From: Skermanella mucosa | GTDB taxonomy: Bacteria > Pseudomonadota > Alphaproteobacteria > Azospirillales > Azospirillaceae | Assembly (NCBI RefSeq): GCF_016765655.2 | Contig: NZ_CP086109.1 | Location: forward strand, 243,912-307,911 | Length of the DNA stretch: 64,000 nt | Direction of reading: 5' to 3' | In this document: positions 34,948-45,339 of the stretch, piece after piece | Layout of the letters: the number at the start of each line of letters is the position of its first letter | Numbering within the stretch: position 1 is the first letter of the stretch | Notes under the pieces: model-generated | Told to the model about the DNA's origin: nothing | What the model saw: the letters and a program-made list of their open reading frames with translations, nothing else | Databases searched by the model: none | Program-made: the position numbers and the translations under genes

Positions 34948-35641
34948 GACCATCCCTCCCGGTGGGTGATGCGCGCAGTCTCCGTTGGAAAGCCGCAACT
35001 CTGCGCCGGTTCCCCCAGGTCGGGCAAACACGCATGAGATATAGGCCGGGGCCGGCAGGCCGGATGTAACCTTCAGAGTAGAAAGGGTCTATCCAACTTG
35101 CCCAGGATATTTATTTAAAATCATTTGTCAGCGGTATCATCAATGGCTGCGACCAGCTTTACCACACCAAAGGCGCGCTTGCGCCAATCTTTGTTCCCGC
35201 CGCCGCGGGGGCTTCTGCCCTCGCGGCGGCGGGAACACCCGTTGTCCCGGCGCTCCGCCGTCCGCCCGACCCGTTCCGCCCGCGCTGACGCGGACGATCG
35301 CTCCCCATCCCGGGCCATGACCGGCCGGACAGCCGCTTTCGGCTTCCGGAACGCCCTGGCTCGCCCCCGATCCTGAACGGCGAAGGCGAAGGATTCCCAT
35401 GAACGATACCGACGACCCGGCCGCCCGAGTGCAATGAGCGCCGCACCCGCGCCGACAAGGGCTGCCAGTCATCTCACGCTCGAGGCTCAAAGGATTGATT
35501 TCCTATCTCAAGGCAGCTATCATGATCAGGTCAACATCCCGAAAAATCCCCGTCATGCCTATCGTGCCAACCTGCCATGGAGTGCGCCCCTGTGGAGTGA
35601 ACCCCTGGACCGAGACAGCGAAAATGATGACACATGCTGAC
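34948..35641. other. Intergenic region without a credible gene
   Basis: About 690 bp between the IS1182 remnant and the terminator of the serine hydrolase gene. Open frames in it have shadow-like Arg/Pro/Ser composition and no start signals. Two structures stand out: GGCGC-GCTT-GCGCC near 35172 and a perfect 15-bp inverted repeat at 35193-35236. Confidence 0.5.
35193..35236. repeat. Perfect 15-bp inverted repeat
   Basis: GTTCCCGCCGCCGCG at 35193-35207 and CGCGGCGGCGGGAAC at 35222-35236 form a perfect stem with a 14-base loop. No T tract follows. It could be a terminator-like or REP-like element or part of a small RNA. Confidence 0.5.
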
Positions 35642-35730
35642 AAAAAGGGGGTGGGGGATGTCGTCATCCTGCGCCGGTCCGCCGCCGCGACGGCACGGAA
35701 GCATACGAATGATGACATTCCCCCACCCCC
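35642..35730 (-). terminator. Long intrinsic terminator of the serine hydrolase gene
   Basis: Read on the minus strand, GGGGGTGGGGGAATGTCATCAT pairs with ATGACGACATCCCCCACCCCC (one mismatch, one bulge) across a loop of about 41 bases, and TTTTTG follows at 35646-35641. It begins 7 bp after the stop codon at 35737. The GC-rich base of the stem and the T run fit an intrinsic terminator. Confidence 0.7.
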
Positions 35731-35736
35731 CGCGCC

Positions 35737-37056
35737 TCAGTTCGCGTGGGTCTCGACCACCGACTGGTAGACCAACTGCTTGAAGAGCTTGCGGTAGTAC
35801 GGCCGGCTCGGGCCGGGGGCCTGCGTCATCAGCACGGCGGTCAGGTCCTCCTCCGGATCGACCCAGAAATAGGTCCCGGCATAGCCCGCCCACATGTACT
35901 CCCCGGCCGAACCGGACACGCCCGCGATGCCGTCCTGCCCGCGGACCGAGAAGCCGAGGCCGAAGCTGTAGCCGGGGGTGCCGAGGAGCAACTCGCCGGG
36001 GCTGAGCACGGGCTGGATGCGCTCGCCCAGATGGTCCGACGCCATCAGCCTGATGGTGGTCGGGCTGAGGATGCGGGCACCGTCCAGCTCGCCGCCGTTC
36101 AGCAGCATCTGGGTGAAGCGCAGATAGTCGGCGGCGGTCGAAACGGCGCCGGCGCCGCCGGAATCGTTGGCGGGCACGGCGGACACGTCGATCAGCTTGT
36201 TGGGGTTGCCGGTCGCCGGGTCGATCTTCAGCGGCTCGGCCAGCCGCGGCAGGTCGGCCTGGGCGACGGAAAAGCCGGTGTCGTTCATCTTGAGCGGCTG
36301 GAAAACCCGCTGTTCCAGGAACTCCGACAGCCGCATGCCCGCCGCCTTCTCGACCACCCGGCCCAGGATATCGGAGGCGAGGCTGTATTCCCAGCGGGTG
36401 CCGGGCTGGTGGACCAGCGGGACCCCGGCGATCGCCTTGACCTGCTCCTCCGGGCTCATGGAGCGGGAGTCGTAGTCGCGGTCGCTCGGCTTGTAGAGCC
36501 CGGCCTTGGCGTAGCCTTCCTTGACCACGGCGTTCTGGGTGATCTCGCCATAGGCGAGGCCGGCGGTGTGGCGCAGCAGGTCCTGGACGGTGGGCTTCCG
36601 CGCCACCGGCTCGGTCGAATAGGTGACCTTGCCGAAGGGATCCAGGCTCGCCTTGCTGACCTGGAGGTTGTCGAACTCGGGCAGGAACTTGGACACGGGA
36701 TCGGTCAGCTCCAGCTGGCCTTCCTCGTACAGGATCATGGCGGCGACCGAGACCAGCGGCTTGGTCATGGAGTAGATGCGGAAGATGGTACCTTCCTCCA
36801 TCGCCTTGCCGGCGTCCTTGTCCTGGTGGCCAAGGCTCCTGGAATAGACCAGCTGTCCGTCGCGGGCGACCATCATGACCGCGCCGGGCAGCTTGCCGGC
36901 GTCGATCTCCTTCTGGAAGACCTGCCCGATCCGTTCCAGCCGCTCCGCCGAGACGCCGACCTTGGCAGGGTCGGCGCGCGGCAGCGCCTGGGCCCAGGCC
37001 GCCGACGCGGCGCACAGGGCGATGACGAACAGGGACGGTCCCGCAAGTCGCTTCAT
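35737..37056 (-). CDS. Serine hydrolase, beta-lactamase/family VIII esterase type
   Basis: Exported enzyme of 439 residues. Signal peptide cleaved near AWAQA (residue 23). The catalytic SxxK motif is S96-M-T-K99 in FRIYSMTKP and the conserved Tyr is Y224 in RWEYSLASDIL, as in class C beta-lactamase-fold esterases such as EstB. It may cleave esters, small amides or peptides; the fold does not settle the substrate. ATG 37056 follows GGGAGGAAGAC. It lies downstream of, and in the same direction as, the acyl-CoA dehydrogenase genes, but a 90-bp gap makes shared transcription uncertain. Confidence 0.88.
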   Translation of the reverse strand: MKRLAGPSLFVIALCAASAAWAQALPRADPAKVGVSAERLERIGQVFQKEIDAGKLPGAVMMVARDGQLVYSRSLGHQDKDAGKAMEEGTIFRIYSMTKPLVSVAAMILYEEGQLELTDPVSKFLPEFDNLQVSKASLDPFGKVTYSTEPVARKPTVQDLLRHTAGLAYGEITQNAVVKEGYAKAGLYKPSDRDYDSRSMSPEEQVKAIAGVPLVHQPGTRWEYSLASDILGRVVEKAAGMRLSEFLEQRVFQPLKMNDTGFSVAQADLPRLAEPLKIDPATGNPNKLIDVSAVPANDSGGAGAVSTAADYLRFTQMLLNGGELDGARILSPTTIRLMASDHLGERIQPVLSPGELLLGTPGYSFGLGFSVRGQDGIAGVSGSAGEYMWAGYAGTYFWVDPEEDLTAVLMTQAPGPSRPYYRKLFKQLVYQSVVETHAN

Positions 37057-37145
37057 GTCTTCCTCCCGTATTTTGCTTGGGGGGAGCGTAACCCCAAGTC
37101 CGGGAAGAGGAAACGGCTAAGTTGCAGAAGAACGGACGAAGGGCG

Positions 37146-38276
37146 TCAGGCCGCCTCGGGCAGCTCCGCGAAGCGGGCGGTGTGGTAGTCGGAATCGCCC
37201 AACCAGTGGTCGATCATGACGAGGCGCTTGGCATAGTGCGAAATGGCGGCCTCCTCGGTCATGCCCATGCCGCCATGCATCTGGATCGCCTCCTCGGCCA
37301 CCAGGCGGCCGGCCGTGCCGATCAGCGCCTTGGCGGCCGAGACGCGCCGCTCGCGCTCGGCGGGGCTCAACTCCAGGCTGCACGCGGCCAGGATCGCCAT
37401 GGACCGCGCCTGCTCCAGGGCGATGCGCATGTCCACCATGCGGTGCTGCAATACCTGGTTGCGTCCGATCGGCGCGCCGAACTGCTGGCGGGTCTTCAGG
37501 TAGTCAAGCGTCAGCTCGCAGGCCTGCTCCATGGCGCCGACCGCCTCGGCGCAGAGCGCCACGCAGCCGGCAGCCAGGGTGGCTTCCAGAGCCTCGGCGG
37601 CGCCGCCCTCGGGGCCGACAAGCTCGCCGGCGGCGCCGACCAGGGTGACCTCGGCGGCGCGCAGCCCGTCGATGGTGGCGTAGCCGCGCACGCCCACTCC
37701 GGCTTGGGTCGGATCGACCAGAAAGACGGAGATGCCGTCGCGGTCCCCGGTGCCGCCGCCGGTGCGGGCGGTGACCAGCAGCCGCCCGGCGCCGTCGCCG
37801 TGAAGCACCACCGACTTGGCTCCGGAAATCCGCCAGCCGTCGCCGGCGCGCTCGGCCCTGGTCCCGATCCAGAAGGGATCGTAGCCGGCCGCCGGCTCGG
37901 CATAGGCGAGCGCCAGGATCGTCTCCCCGGCGATCGCCTGCGGCAGCACCGCGTCGCGCTGCGCCTCGCCGCCCAGCCGGGACAGCAGCCCGCCGCCCAG
38001 CACCACGGATGCCAGGTACGGCTCCAGCGTCAACCCGCGGCCGAACTGCCGGTGGAGCACCAGAAGCTCGACCCCGCCGCCGGCGAAGCCGCCGTCGCGC
38101 TCGGGGAACGGCACCGCCGGCAGGCCCAGCTCGGCCATCATCGCCCAGATCGCGGCGCCGTAGCCCTTGGGCTCGGCGGCGTGGCGGCGGCGCTGCTCGA
38201 AGCCGTAGCGGTCGCGCACCAGCCGGCCGGCGGTTTCCTCCAGCATGCGCTGTTCGTCGTTAAGCGTGAAGTCCAT
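37146..38276 (-). CDS. Acyl-CoA dehydrogenase (small partner)
   Basis: FAD-dependent dehydrogenase of 376 residues that forms 2-enoyl-CoA. Landmarks: N-terminal MDFTLNDEQRMLEETAGRLVRDRY, the flavin-binding strand region ALAYAEPAAGYDP, and the C-terminal FGAPIGRNQVLQHRMVDMRIALEQARS and QMHGGMGMTEEAAISHY. The middle is less conserved than in its neighbour, as is typical of heteromeric pairs in which one subunit is degenerate. It is 27 bp downstream of the second dehydrogenase gene and probably forms a complex with its product. Confidence 0.9.
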   Translation of the reverse strand: MDFTLNDEQRMLEETAGRLVRDRYGFEQRRRHAAEPKGYGAAIWAMMAELGLPAVPFPERDGGFAGGGVELLVLHRQFGRGLTLEPYLASVVLGGGLLSRLGGEAQRDAVLPQAIAGETILALAYAEPAAGYDPFWIGTRAERAGDGWRISGAKSVVLHGDGAGRLLVTARTGGGTGDRDGISVFLVDPTQAGVGVRGYATIDGLRAAEVTLVGAAGELVGPEGGAAEALEATLAAGCVALCAEAVGAMEQACELTLDYLKTRQQFGAPIGRNQVLQHRMVDMRIALEQARSMAILAACSLELSPAERERRVSAAKALIGTAGRLVAEEAIQMHGGMGMTEEAAISHYAKRLVMIDHWLGDSDYHTARFAELPEAA

Positions 38277-38303
38277 GACGGCGCTCCCTCATGCTGTTCC
38301 GAA

Positions 38304-39500
38304 TCAGAGGCCAAGGATCATCTTGGCGACGATGTTCTTCTGGATCTCGTTGGACCCGCCATAGATCGACAGCTTGCGCCGGTTGAAATATTGCGGCGCC
38401 AGGGGGGCGGCGTAGTCAGGGCCGACCGGCTCCTCGTTGAAGCCGGACCCCAGCGCCTCGTGCTGGAAGGGCAGGGCGTAGGGGCCGGCGGCGCGGCGCA
38501 GCAGATCGGTGATCGCCTGCCGGATCTCGGTGCCGCGCACCTTCAGGATGGAGCTTTCGGCCCCCGGCACGCCGCCGCCCTGGACGGCCGCGACGACGCG
38601 CAGGTTGGTCATCTCCAGCGCCATCAGGTCGATCTCGACCTCGGCCAGCCGGCGGCGGAAGATCGGGTCCTCGATCAGCGGCCGGCCGCAGCGCTCCTGG
38701 CGGCGCGCCACGGCCTTCAGGTGGCGGAGCGCCGCCTTCGCCATGCCGACGCCGGCGATGCCGGTCCGCTCGTAGGTCAGCAGGTACTTGGCGCAGGTCC
38801 AGCCCTTGTTCTCCTGGCCGACCAGGTTTTCCACGGGCACACGGACCTCGTCCAGGAAGACCTCGTTGACCTCGTGCTCGCCGTCCAGGGTGACGATCGG
38901 GCGCACGGTCACGCCGGGCGCGTCCATGTCGATCAGCAGGAAGGAGATTCCCTCCTGCGGCTTGACCGAGGCGTCGGTCCGGACCAGGCAGAAGATCATG
39001 TTGGCGTGCTGGCCCAGCGTGGTCCAGGTCTTCTGCCCGTTGACCACGTAATGGTCGCCGTCGCGCACCGCCCGGGTCTTCACCGAGGCCAGGTCGGAGC
39101 CGGCGCCCGGTTCCGAATAGCCCTGGCACCACCAGTCGGTGCCGTCCAGGATGCGCGGCAGGTAATGGCGCTTCTGCTCCTCGGTGCCGAACTTGATGAT
39201 GACCGGGGCCACCATGTTGACGCCGAAGGGGATGATCTGAGGCGCGCCGGCGGCGGCGCATTCCTCGTCGAAGATGTGCCGCCGGACGGGACCCCAGCCC
39301 GTCCCGCCATGCTCCTTCGGCCAGTGGACGGCCAGCCAGCCGCGCGCGTTCAGCGCCGCGTGCCAGCGCAGGTGGTCGTCGCGGGTCAGCCGCCGGCCGC
39401 CGCGCACCTTGTCGCTGATGTCGCCGGGCAGGCCGTCGCGCAGGAAGTCGCGGACCTCGGCGCGGAACGCCTGCTCCTCGGCGGTATAGGTGATGTCCAT
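38304..39500 (-). CDS. Acyl-CoA dehydrogenase (large partner)
   Basis: Dehydrogenase of 398 residues. Motifs: RHIFDEECAAAGAPQIIPFGVNMVAPVII, CQGYSEPGAGSDLASVKTRAVRDGDHYVVNGQKTWTTLGQHANMIFCLVRTD (flavin-binding core), and C-terminal RRKLSIYGGSNEIQKNIVAKMILGL, where the GGSNEIQ loop contacts the cofactor. Such WCQGYSEPG enzymes act on branched, cyclic or steroid-like acyl-CoA. The gene sits 15 bp after the multifunctional hydratase/dehydrogenase gene and starts at ATG 39500 behind AGGAAAGAACACTTCG. Confidence 0.92.
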   Translation of the reverse strand: MDITYTAEEQAFRAEVRDFLRDGLPGDISDKVRGGRRLTRDDHLRWHAALNARGWLAVHWPKEHGGTGWGPVRRHIFDEECAAAGAPQIIPFGVNMVAPVIIKFGTEEQKRHYLPRILDGTDWWCQGYSEPGAGSDLASVKTRAVRDGDHYVVNGQKTWTTLGQHANMIFCLVRTDASVKPQEGISFLLIDMDAPGVTVRPIVTLDGEHEVNEVFLDEVRVPVENLVGQENKGWTCAKYLLTYERTGIAGVGMAKAALRHLKAVARRQERCGRPLIEDPIFRRRLAEVEIDLMALEMTNLRVVAAVQGGGVPGAESSILKVRGTEIRQAITDLLRRAAGPYALPFQHEALGSGFNEEPVGPDYAAPLAPQYFNRRKLSIYGGSNEIQKNIVAKMILGL

Positions 39501-39515
39501 CGAAGTGTTCTTTCC

Positions 39516-41624
<2,109 letters not shown>

Positions 41625-41717
41625 TGTTCTTGCCTCCTCCCCGGATGTTGCTTGGCCCGGATGGCCCTTGGCGGGCAACTCGGGGCAACCATAGGCGGAG
41701 GCGTCCGCGAAATCAAG

Positions 41718-41728
41718 TTTTGCGGAAT
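41718..41728. promoter_or_regulatory. Candidate operator, TTTTGCGGAAT motif copy 2
   Basis: TTTTGCGGAAT, 94 bp before the multifunctional enzyme start, repeats exactly (as complement) at 17619-17629. The following TACGGTTTCG and ATATGCGAAATT add further dyad-like symmetry. See the finding on a shared regulator. Confidence 0.3.
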
Positions 41729-41800
41729 ACGGTTTCGATATGCGAAATTAAGAGGGCCGGAGGCGGTGCTTCGGTGGCGTCCGGCTCCGCCCGCGGTTCG

Positions 41801-42217
41801 TCAGAACAGCCAACCGTTCATCTGCATCGCGATCACCAGGGCCGAAAGGGCGATGCCGATCGCAAGTTGCTGGAATTTGGAATCCTTGCCTTGCCGGTTC
41901 TCCTGTTCCTGTTGCTCGGCATCGAGCCTGGAGCCGCCTTCGGGCAGGAACTGGACCAGGCGCTGGGAAAGCAGCGCCTGGTCCGAGGACTTCAGGTCGT
42001 TGCCGGGAAGCTGGGCGAGTATCGAGCTGAGCGCCGTGGCGGCCGCCGTGCGCGGCATATCGGCCAGCTGAGCGGCCTCGCGCCAGGGATCCAGCCCGAG
42101 CCTCGCCAAAGCCGACAGAAGGCTGAGAGAGGAGCCGTTCTTCTCGTCCCAGACGGTAGCCGACAGGAAGCCCTGCAAATTCGAGTGATGCATGTTGAAG
42201 CCGCTGCGCATCGTCAC
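41801..42217 (-). CDS. Hypothetical 138-residue protein with C-terminal membrane anchor
   Basis: No family recognised with confidence. The first 110 residues are soluble and helical, with ASTLSSILAQLPG-like and Gln/Glu-rich stretches (DAEQQEQENRQGK). The last 22 residues (LAIGIALSALVIAMQMNGWLF) form a single hydrophobic helix that ends at the C-terminus, giving a tail-anchored topology. The start is GTG 42217 with GGAGG eight bases upstream; ATG 42211 is possible. It stands between the acyl-CoA operon and the cold-shock gene, apparently in its own transcript. Confidence 0.7.
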   Translation of the reverse strand: MTMRSGFNMHHSNLQGFLSATVWDEKNGSSLSLLSALARLGLDPWREAAQLADMPRTAAATALSSILAQLPGNDLKSSDQALLSQRLVQFLPEGGSRLDAEQQEQENRQGKDSKFQQLAIGIALSALVIAMQMNGWLF

Positions 42218-42371
42218 GTTTTCATCCTCCGGTAAAAATTCAACTGTGGAGATATATGGCGCTTATGCCATTTATTTCAACTTTACTTCGCCGAACGGCA
42301 CATCATGTCCCTTCCCGTTCAGGCGAATACGAAATCAGGCGAACCGCCATCGCGGAGGACGGGAGAAAAAA

Positions 42372-42408
42372 GGCAAAAGAAAAGCCCCGGCACCATGGGG
42401 TGCGGGGC
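42372..42408 (-). terminator. Intrinsic terminator downstream of the cold-shock gene
   Basis: On the minus strand GCCCCGCACC and GGTGCCGGGGC form a strong stem with CCAT in the loop, followed by TTTTCTTTTGCC. It lies about 130 bp after the cspA stop. A second inverted repeat (GCCGGCGG/CCGCCGGC) stands between, without a T run. Confidence 0.65.
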
Positions 42409-42539
42409 CGGCAAGGCGCCGGGCGCCTTATCGAATTCTGGTCTGCGAATTTCTAGCTTTCGGCCTGTCGGCACGACCGACCGAGGTTGCCGGCGGCTCC
42501 GGTATCCCCCAGGGATGTCCCGGTTCCGCCGGCTGCCGA

Positions 42540-42752
42540 TCAGCTCAGGTCTTTGAGATTGTCAGCCGACATCTTGCCGCTCCGCTGGTCGGAGACGAGG
42601 TCGAAGCTGACTTTCTGGCCTTCGCGCAAGTCGCTGATACCGGCGCGTTCCACGGCGCTGATATGGACGAAAGCGTCGCTGCCGCCGTTATCCGGCGCGA
42701 TGAAGCCAAAGCCCTTCTGGGCATTGAACCATTTCACGGTTCCCGAAGTCAT
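42540..42752 (-). CDS. cspA: Cold-shock protein, CspA family
   Basis: Single cold-shock domain of 70 residues. RNP1 is KGFGFIAP and RNP2 is DAFVHISAV; the start [15 protein letters not shown] is diagnostic. It binds single-stranded RNA/DNA and melts secondary structure. The upstream region (42753 to about 42900) contains small hairpins, GCGATT-ACACAG-AATCGC near 42800 and CACTGAT-TTT-ATCAGTG at 42852-42868, possibly part of a long structured leader as is usual in this family. AAAGGG precedes ATG 42752. Confidence 0.95.
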   Translation of the reverse strand: MTSGTVKWFNAQKGFGFIAPDNGGSDAFVHISAVERAGISDLREGQKVSFDLVSDQRSGKMSADNLKDLS

Positions 42753-43001
42753 TGGGAAACCCTTTCACAAATAGAGGTGTTGCTTGCACGCGATTACACA
42801 GAATCGCGGCAGTCGAGTGGGCGTTTTCAGGTAAGAGGATTGTCGGCACGACACTGATTTTATCAGTGCAAGGCTAAATCGTCCGGCCGTCTATCGACAC
42901 TGTCATAATGGGGCCTGACGCCTCATTAATCAAGGATATTAAAATTGTTTCGCCCGATTGGCTGGTTTATTTTGCTTTTTCTTCGGAGCGGAATGCGACC
43001 T

Positions 43002-43838
43002 TCAGGTACTTCCGAATGTCTGGATCTTCCGGGCCATTTCGGCCAGGCGCGGCCCCAGATCCTGCTCCAGCCGCTCGCGGCTCAGCAGATAGGCCGGGCC
43101 GCCGCAGTTGAAGGCCAGCGCCGGCATCTCGTGCCGCGGCGTGCGGAGTGGCACGGCGACCGAATTCACCTCGGTCTGCCACTCGCCTATGTTGGTGCAG
43201 AAACCCTGCGTGCGCACCTGCTCGATCGCGCGCAGGATCTCCTCCTCCTGGCGCGGCCAGTGTTCCTCGCCGACCTTGGCACGGATCTGTTGCAACAGGC
43301 CGGTGCGCTCCGCCTCGTCGGCGCCGGCCAGATAGGCGCGACCCATGCTGGAGCGCGCCAGCGAGATGCGCGAGCCGACGTCGAGCTGGAGCGAGACCAC
43401 GCTGCTGGCGCGGGCGCAGGCGACATAGATCATGCTGAGGTCGTCGCGCCCGCCAAGCCCCACCAGCACGCCGCTCCCGGCATGGCGGGCCAGCTCGTCC
43501 ATGTAGGGCTGGGCGGTGTCCCGGATCCTCAGGCCGCCCAGGCAGGCATAGCCCAGGCCGAGCACCGGCACGCCGATGCGGTACTTGCCGCTGTCCTCCA
43601 GATAGACCAGGTAGCCCAGCTTGGACAGCGTGTAGGTCAGGCGCGAGACGGTCGGCTTGGGCAGGCCGCAGCGCTGCGAAAGTTCCTGGTTGCCGAGCGG
43701 GCCGTCGGTCGGACGGAAGCATCGCAGGATCTCCAGCCCGCGGTAGAGTGCGCCGACGAACTGGCGGTCGCCCGCGAAAGGGCCCTCGTCATCCAGCGCC
43801 GGAACGTCGGCGACGGGCTGCTTGACCCTCTTCTTCAA
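43002..43838 (-). CDS. IclR-family transcriptional regulator
   Basis: Regulator of about 278 residues. The N-terminal winged helix is ALYRGLEILRCFRPTDGPLGNQELSQRCGLPKPTVSRLTYTLSKLGYL, the C-terminal part an IclR ligand domain with ILRAIEQVRTQGFCTNIGEWQTEVNSVAVPLR. The start is uncertain: TTG 43838 with GGAG eleven bases before it gives a natural N-terminus, while the open frame continues to 43991 with poor codon use. It diverges from the amide-sensing operon and may regulate it, itself or an unlinked pathway. Confidence 0.83.
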   Translation of the reverse strand: MKKRVKQPVADVPALDDEGPFAGDRQFVGALYRGLEILRCFRPTDGPLGNQELSQRCGLPKPTVSRLTYTLSKLGYLVYLEDSGKYRIGVPVLGLGYACLGGLRIRDTAQPYMDELARHAGSGVLVGLGGRDDLSMIYVACARASSVVSLQLDVGSRISLARSSMGRAYLAGADEAERTGLLQQIRAKVGEEHWPRQEEEILRAIEQVRTQGFCTNIGEWQTEVNSVAVPLRTPRHEMPALAFNCGGPAYLLSRERLEQDLGPRLAEMARKIQTFGST

Positions 43839-43997
43839 CGCATCAACTCCATGGCGGCCGCTGCCGATCCGTTCATACCATCGGAGCGGCAGGAATCCAG
43901 CGGAAACACGGCACGGACCGCCGATCCGCGCAAATGGAGTAAAATCCTCGCAAACGGTGGGGCGGGCAGAAAATTTGCCATAGCTCGACACACCCGC

Positions 43998-44026
43998 TTG
44001 ACACGGCTGCCGGGCAGCTTCAGTCT
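43998..44026 (+). promoter_or_regulatory. Possible promoter of the amide operon
   Basis: TTGACA at 43998-44003 is a perfect -35 box; 17 bases later the -10 region CAGTCT is weak. It stands ahead of the leader hairpins at 44091-44148, leaving a leader of about 140 bases before the coding start. Experimentally unproven. Confidence 0.35.
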
Positions 44027-44090
44027 TGCTTCATGTTCGCCAGGGGCAAAGATCGCTCCGTCATGATGCGGGCAAAGTAATACCACATAA

Positions 44091-44118
44091 GCCGCTGGTC
44101 GGCCGAGGCAAAGGCGCC
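44091..44118 (+). promoter_or_regulatory. Tandem leader hairpins, candidate ANTAR (AmiR) target
   Basis: First hairpin GCCG-CTGGT-CGGC at 44091-44103. Second, three bases later, GGC-AAAGGC-GCC at 44107-44118, a six-base loop with A in position 1 and G in position 4, as in the ANTAR-recognised loops. The second hairpin uses bases 44114-44118 that also form the 5' arm of the terminator, so the two structures exclude each other. The stems are short and the first loop has five bases, so the match is partial. Confidence 0.45.
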
Positions 44119-44148
44119 CACAGCACTTGATGCTGGCGGGCGCTTTTT
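44114..44148 (+). terminator. Leader terminator (attenuator) before amiC
   Basis: GCGCCC (44114-44119) pairs with GGGCGC (44138-44143), with an inner stem CAGCA/TGCTG and loop CTTGA, followed directly by TTTTT. No plus-strand gene lies upstream: the next one is the divergent IclR gene. A terminator between promoter and first gene is only useful if it is regulated, and an ANTAR antiterminator is encoded two genes later. Confidence 0.75.
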
Positions 44149-44169
44149 GCGTTGCTGGATTGGAATGCC

Positions 44170-45339
44170 GTGACGAAACACAGGTGTTTTCAAGTCGGAG
44201 TCATGTTCTCGTCCACCGGGCCCTACAGCGTGGTCGCCCGGTCGATGCTGAACGGGGCGCTCCTGGCCCTGGAGGAACTCAACGGCGACCCGGATTTCCC
44301 GGTCGAACTGGTGCCGGTCGTGGTCAATCCCGGCGGCGAGCTGGCCCGCTATCCCGCCTGCGCCGCCGACCTGCTCGCCGGCCGCACCATCCGCCACGTG
44401 GTCGGCTGCTACACCTCGTCCAGCCGCAAGGAAGTCATCCCGCTGTTCGAGAAGCACGACGCGCTGCTGTGGTACCCGTCCCACTACGAGGGGTTCGAGA
44501 GCGGCGACAACGTCGTCTATACCGGCGCCGCCCCCAACCAGCACATCGTCCCGCTGCTCGACCACCTGCTGGCCCAGTGCGGCAGGACGGCCTGGTGCAT
44601 TGGCTCCAACTACATCTGGGCGTGGGAGAACAACCGCATCCTGCGGCAGGCGGTGGCGGGGCAGGGCGGCTCGGTCGCGGCCGAGCGTTACTTCGCGGTC
44701 GGCGAGACCGATTTAAGACGCGTGATCGAGCAGATCCTGGAGGCGCGGCCCAGCTTCGTGTTCAACACGCTGATCGGCGAGTCCGCCTACCAGTTCCTGC
44801 GCGACTTCAGGACCATGGCGCGGGATCGCGGCATCGACCAGCCGCGAGAAATCCCGGTCGCGAGCTGTTCCCTGTCGGAACCGGAGCTGGAGGCGATCGG
44901 CGGCGACGCGGTCGACGGCCATCTCAGCTCCAGCGTCTATTTCTCCTCGATCGCGTCGGCCGCCAACCGCGCCTTCGTCCAGTCCTACCGCAAGCGGTTT
45001 CCCGACGGCCCCGCCATGTCGGCGGACGCCGAGGCGTCCTATGTGGCCATGGGCCTGCTGGCCCGGGCGCTGGCCGAGGCCGGCACCGACGATATCGCCC
45101 GGGTCAAGGCGGCGGTGACCCGGCTCCGGCTCCAGGCGCCGCAAGGGGAGGTCTGGATGGACGAGGATACCTTCCACGCCTATCTGACGCCGCGGATCGG
45201 GCGGTCCAACCGGAACGCCCGGTTCGACATCATCATGGAGGCTCCGCAGCCGGTCCGCCCCGACCCCTACCTGGTATGGAATTCGTCGCGCTACGACGAG
45301 ACCGGGCGGCCGGCCCGGAACCTGAAAGCGGTGTCATGA
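44170..45339 (+). CDS. amiC: AmiC-like amide-sensing periplasmic-binding-fold protein
   Basis: Cytoplasmic ligand sensor of 389 residues without a signal peptide. It starts VTKHRCFQVGVMFSSTGPYS and has the AmiC/UrtA-type (Peripla_BP_5) order, including VVGCYTSSSRKEVIPLFEKHDALLWYPSHYEGFE and CIGSNYIWAWENNRI. In Pseudomonas AmiC binds small amides and releases AmiR. The GTG 44170 is preferred because TTG 44152 lies only a few bases after the leader terminator; ribosome-binding signal is weak either way. Its TGA overlaps the next gene's ATG, coupling sensor and effector. Confidence 0.85.
   Translation: MTKHRCFQVGVMFSSTGPYSVVARSMLNGALLALEELNGDPDFPVELVPVVVNPGGELARYPACAADLLAGRTIRHVVGCYTSSSRKEVIPLFEKHDALLWYPSHYEGFESGDNVVYTGAAPNQHIVPLLDHLLAQCGRTAWCIGSNYIWAWENNRILRQAVAGQGGSVAAERYFAVGETDLRRVIEQILEARPSFVFNTLIGESAYQFLRDFRTMARDRGIDQPREIPVASCSLSEPELEAIGGDAVDGHLSSSVYFSSIASAANRAFVQSYRKRFPDGPAMSADAEASYVAMGLLARALAEAGTDDIARVKAAVTRLRLQAPQGEVWMDEDTFHAYLTPRIGRSNRNARFDIIMEAPQPVRPDPYLVWNSSRYDETGRPARNLKAVS

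Noticed and set aside
35121..35490. Overlapping short open frames on both strands
   Set aside because: Arg/Ser/Pro-rich, without ribosome-binding sites, and they cross a perfect inverted repeat.
42256..42857. Overlapping plus-strand frames opposite the cold-shock gene
   Set aside because: They run through an intrinsic terminator and the antisense of cspA; no start signals or recognisable domains.
44152..44169. TTG start for the AmiC-like gene
   Set aside because: It would lie four bases after the T tract of the leader terminator; GTG 44170 gives a more natural N-terminus, though neither has a strong ribosome-binding site.
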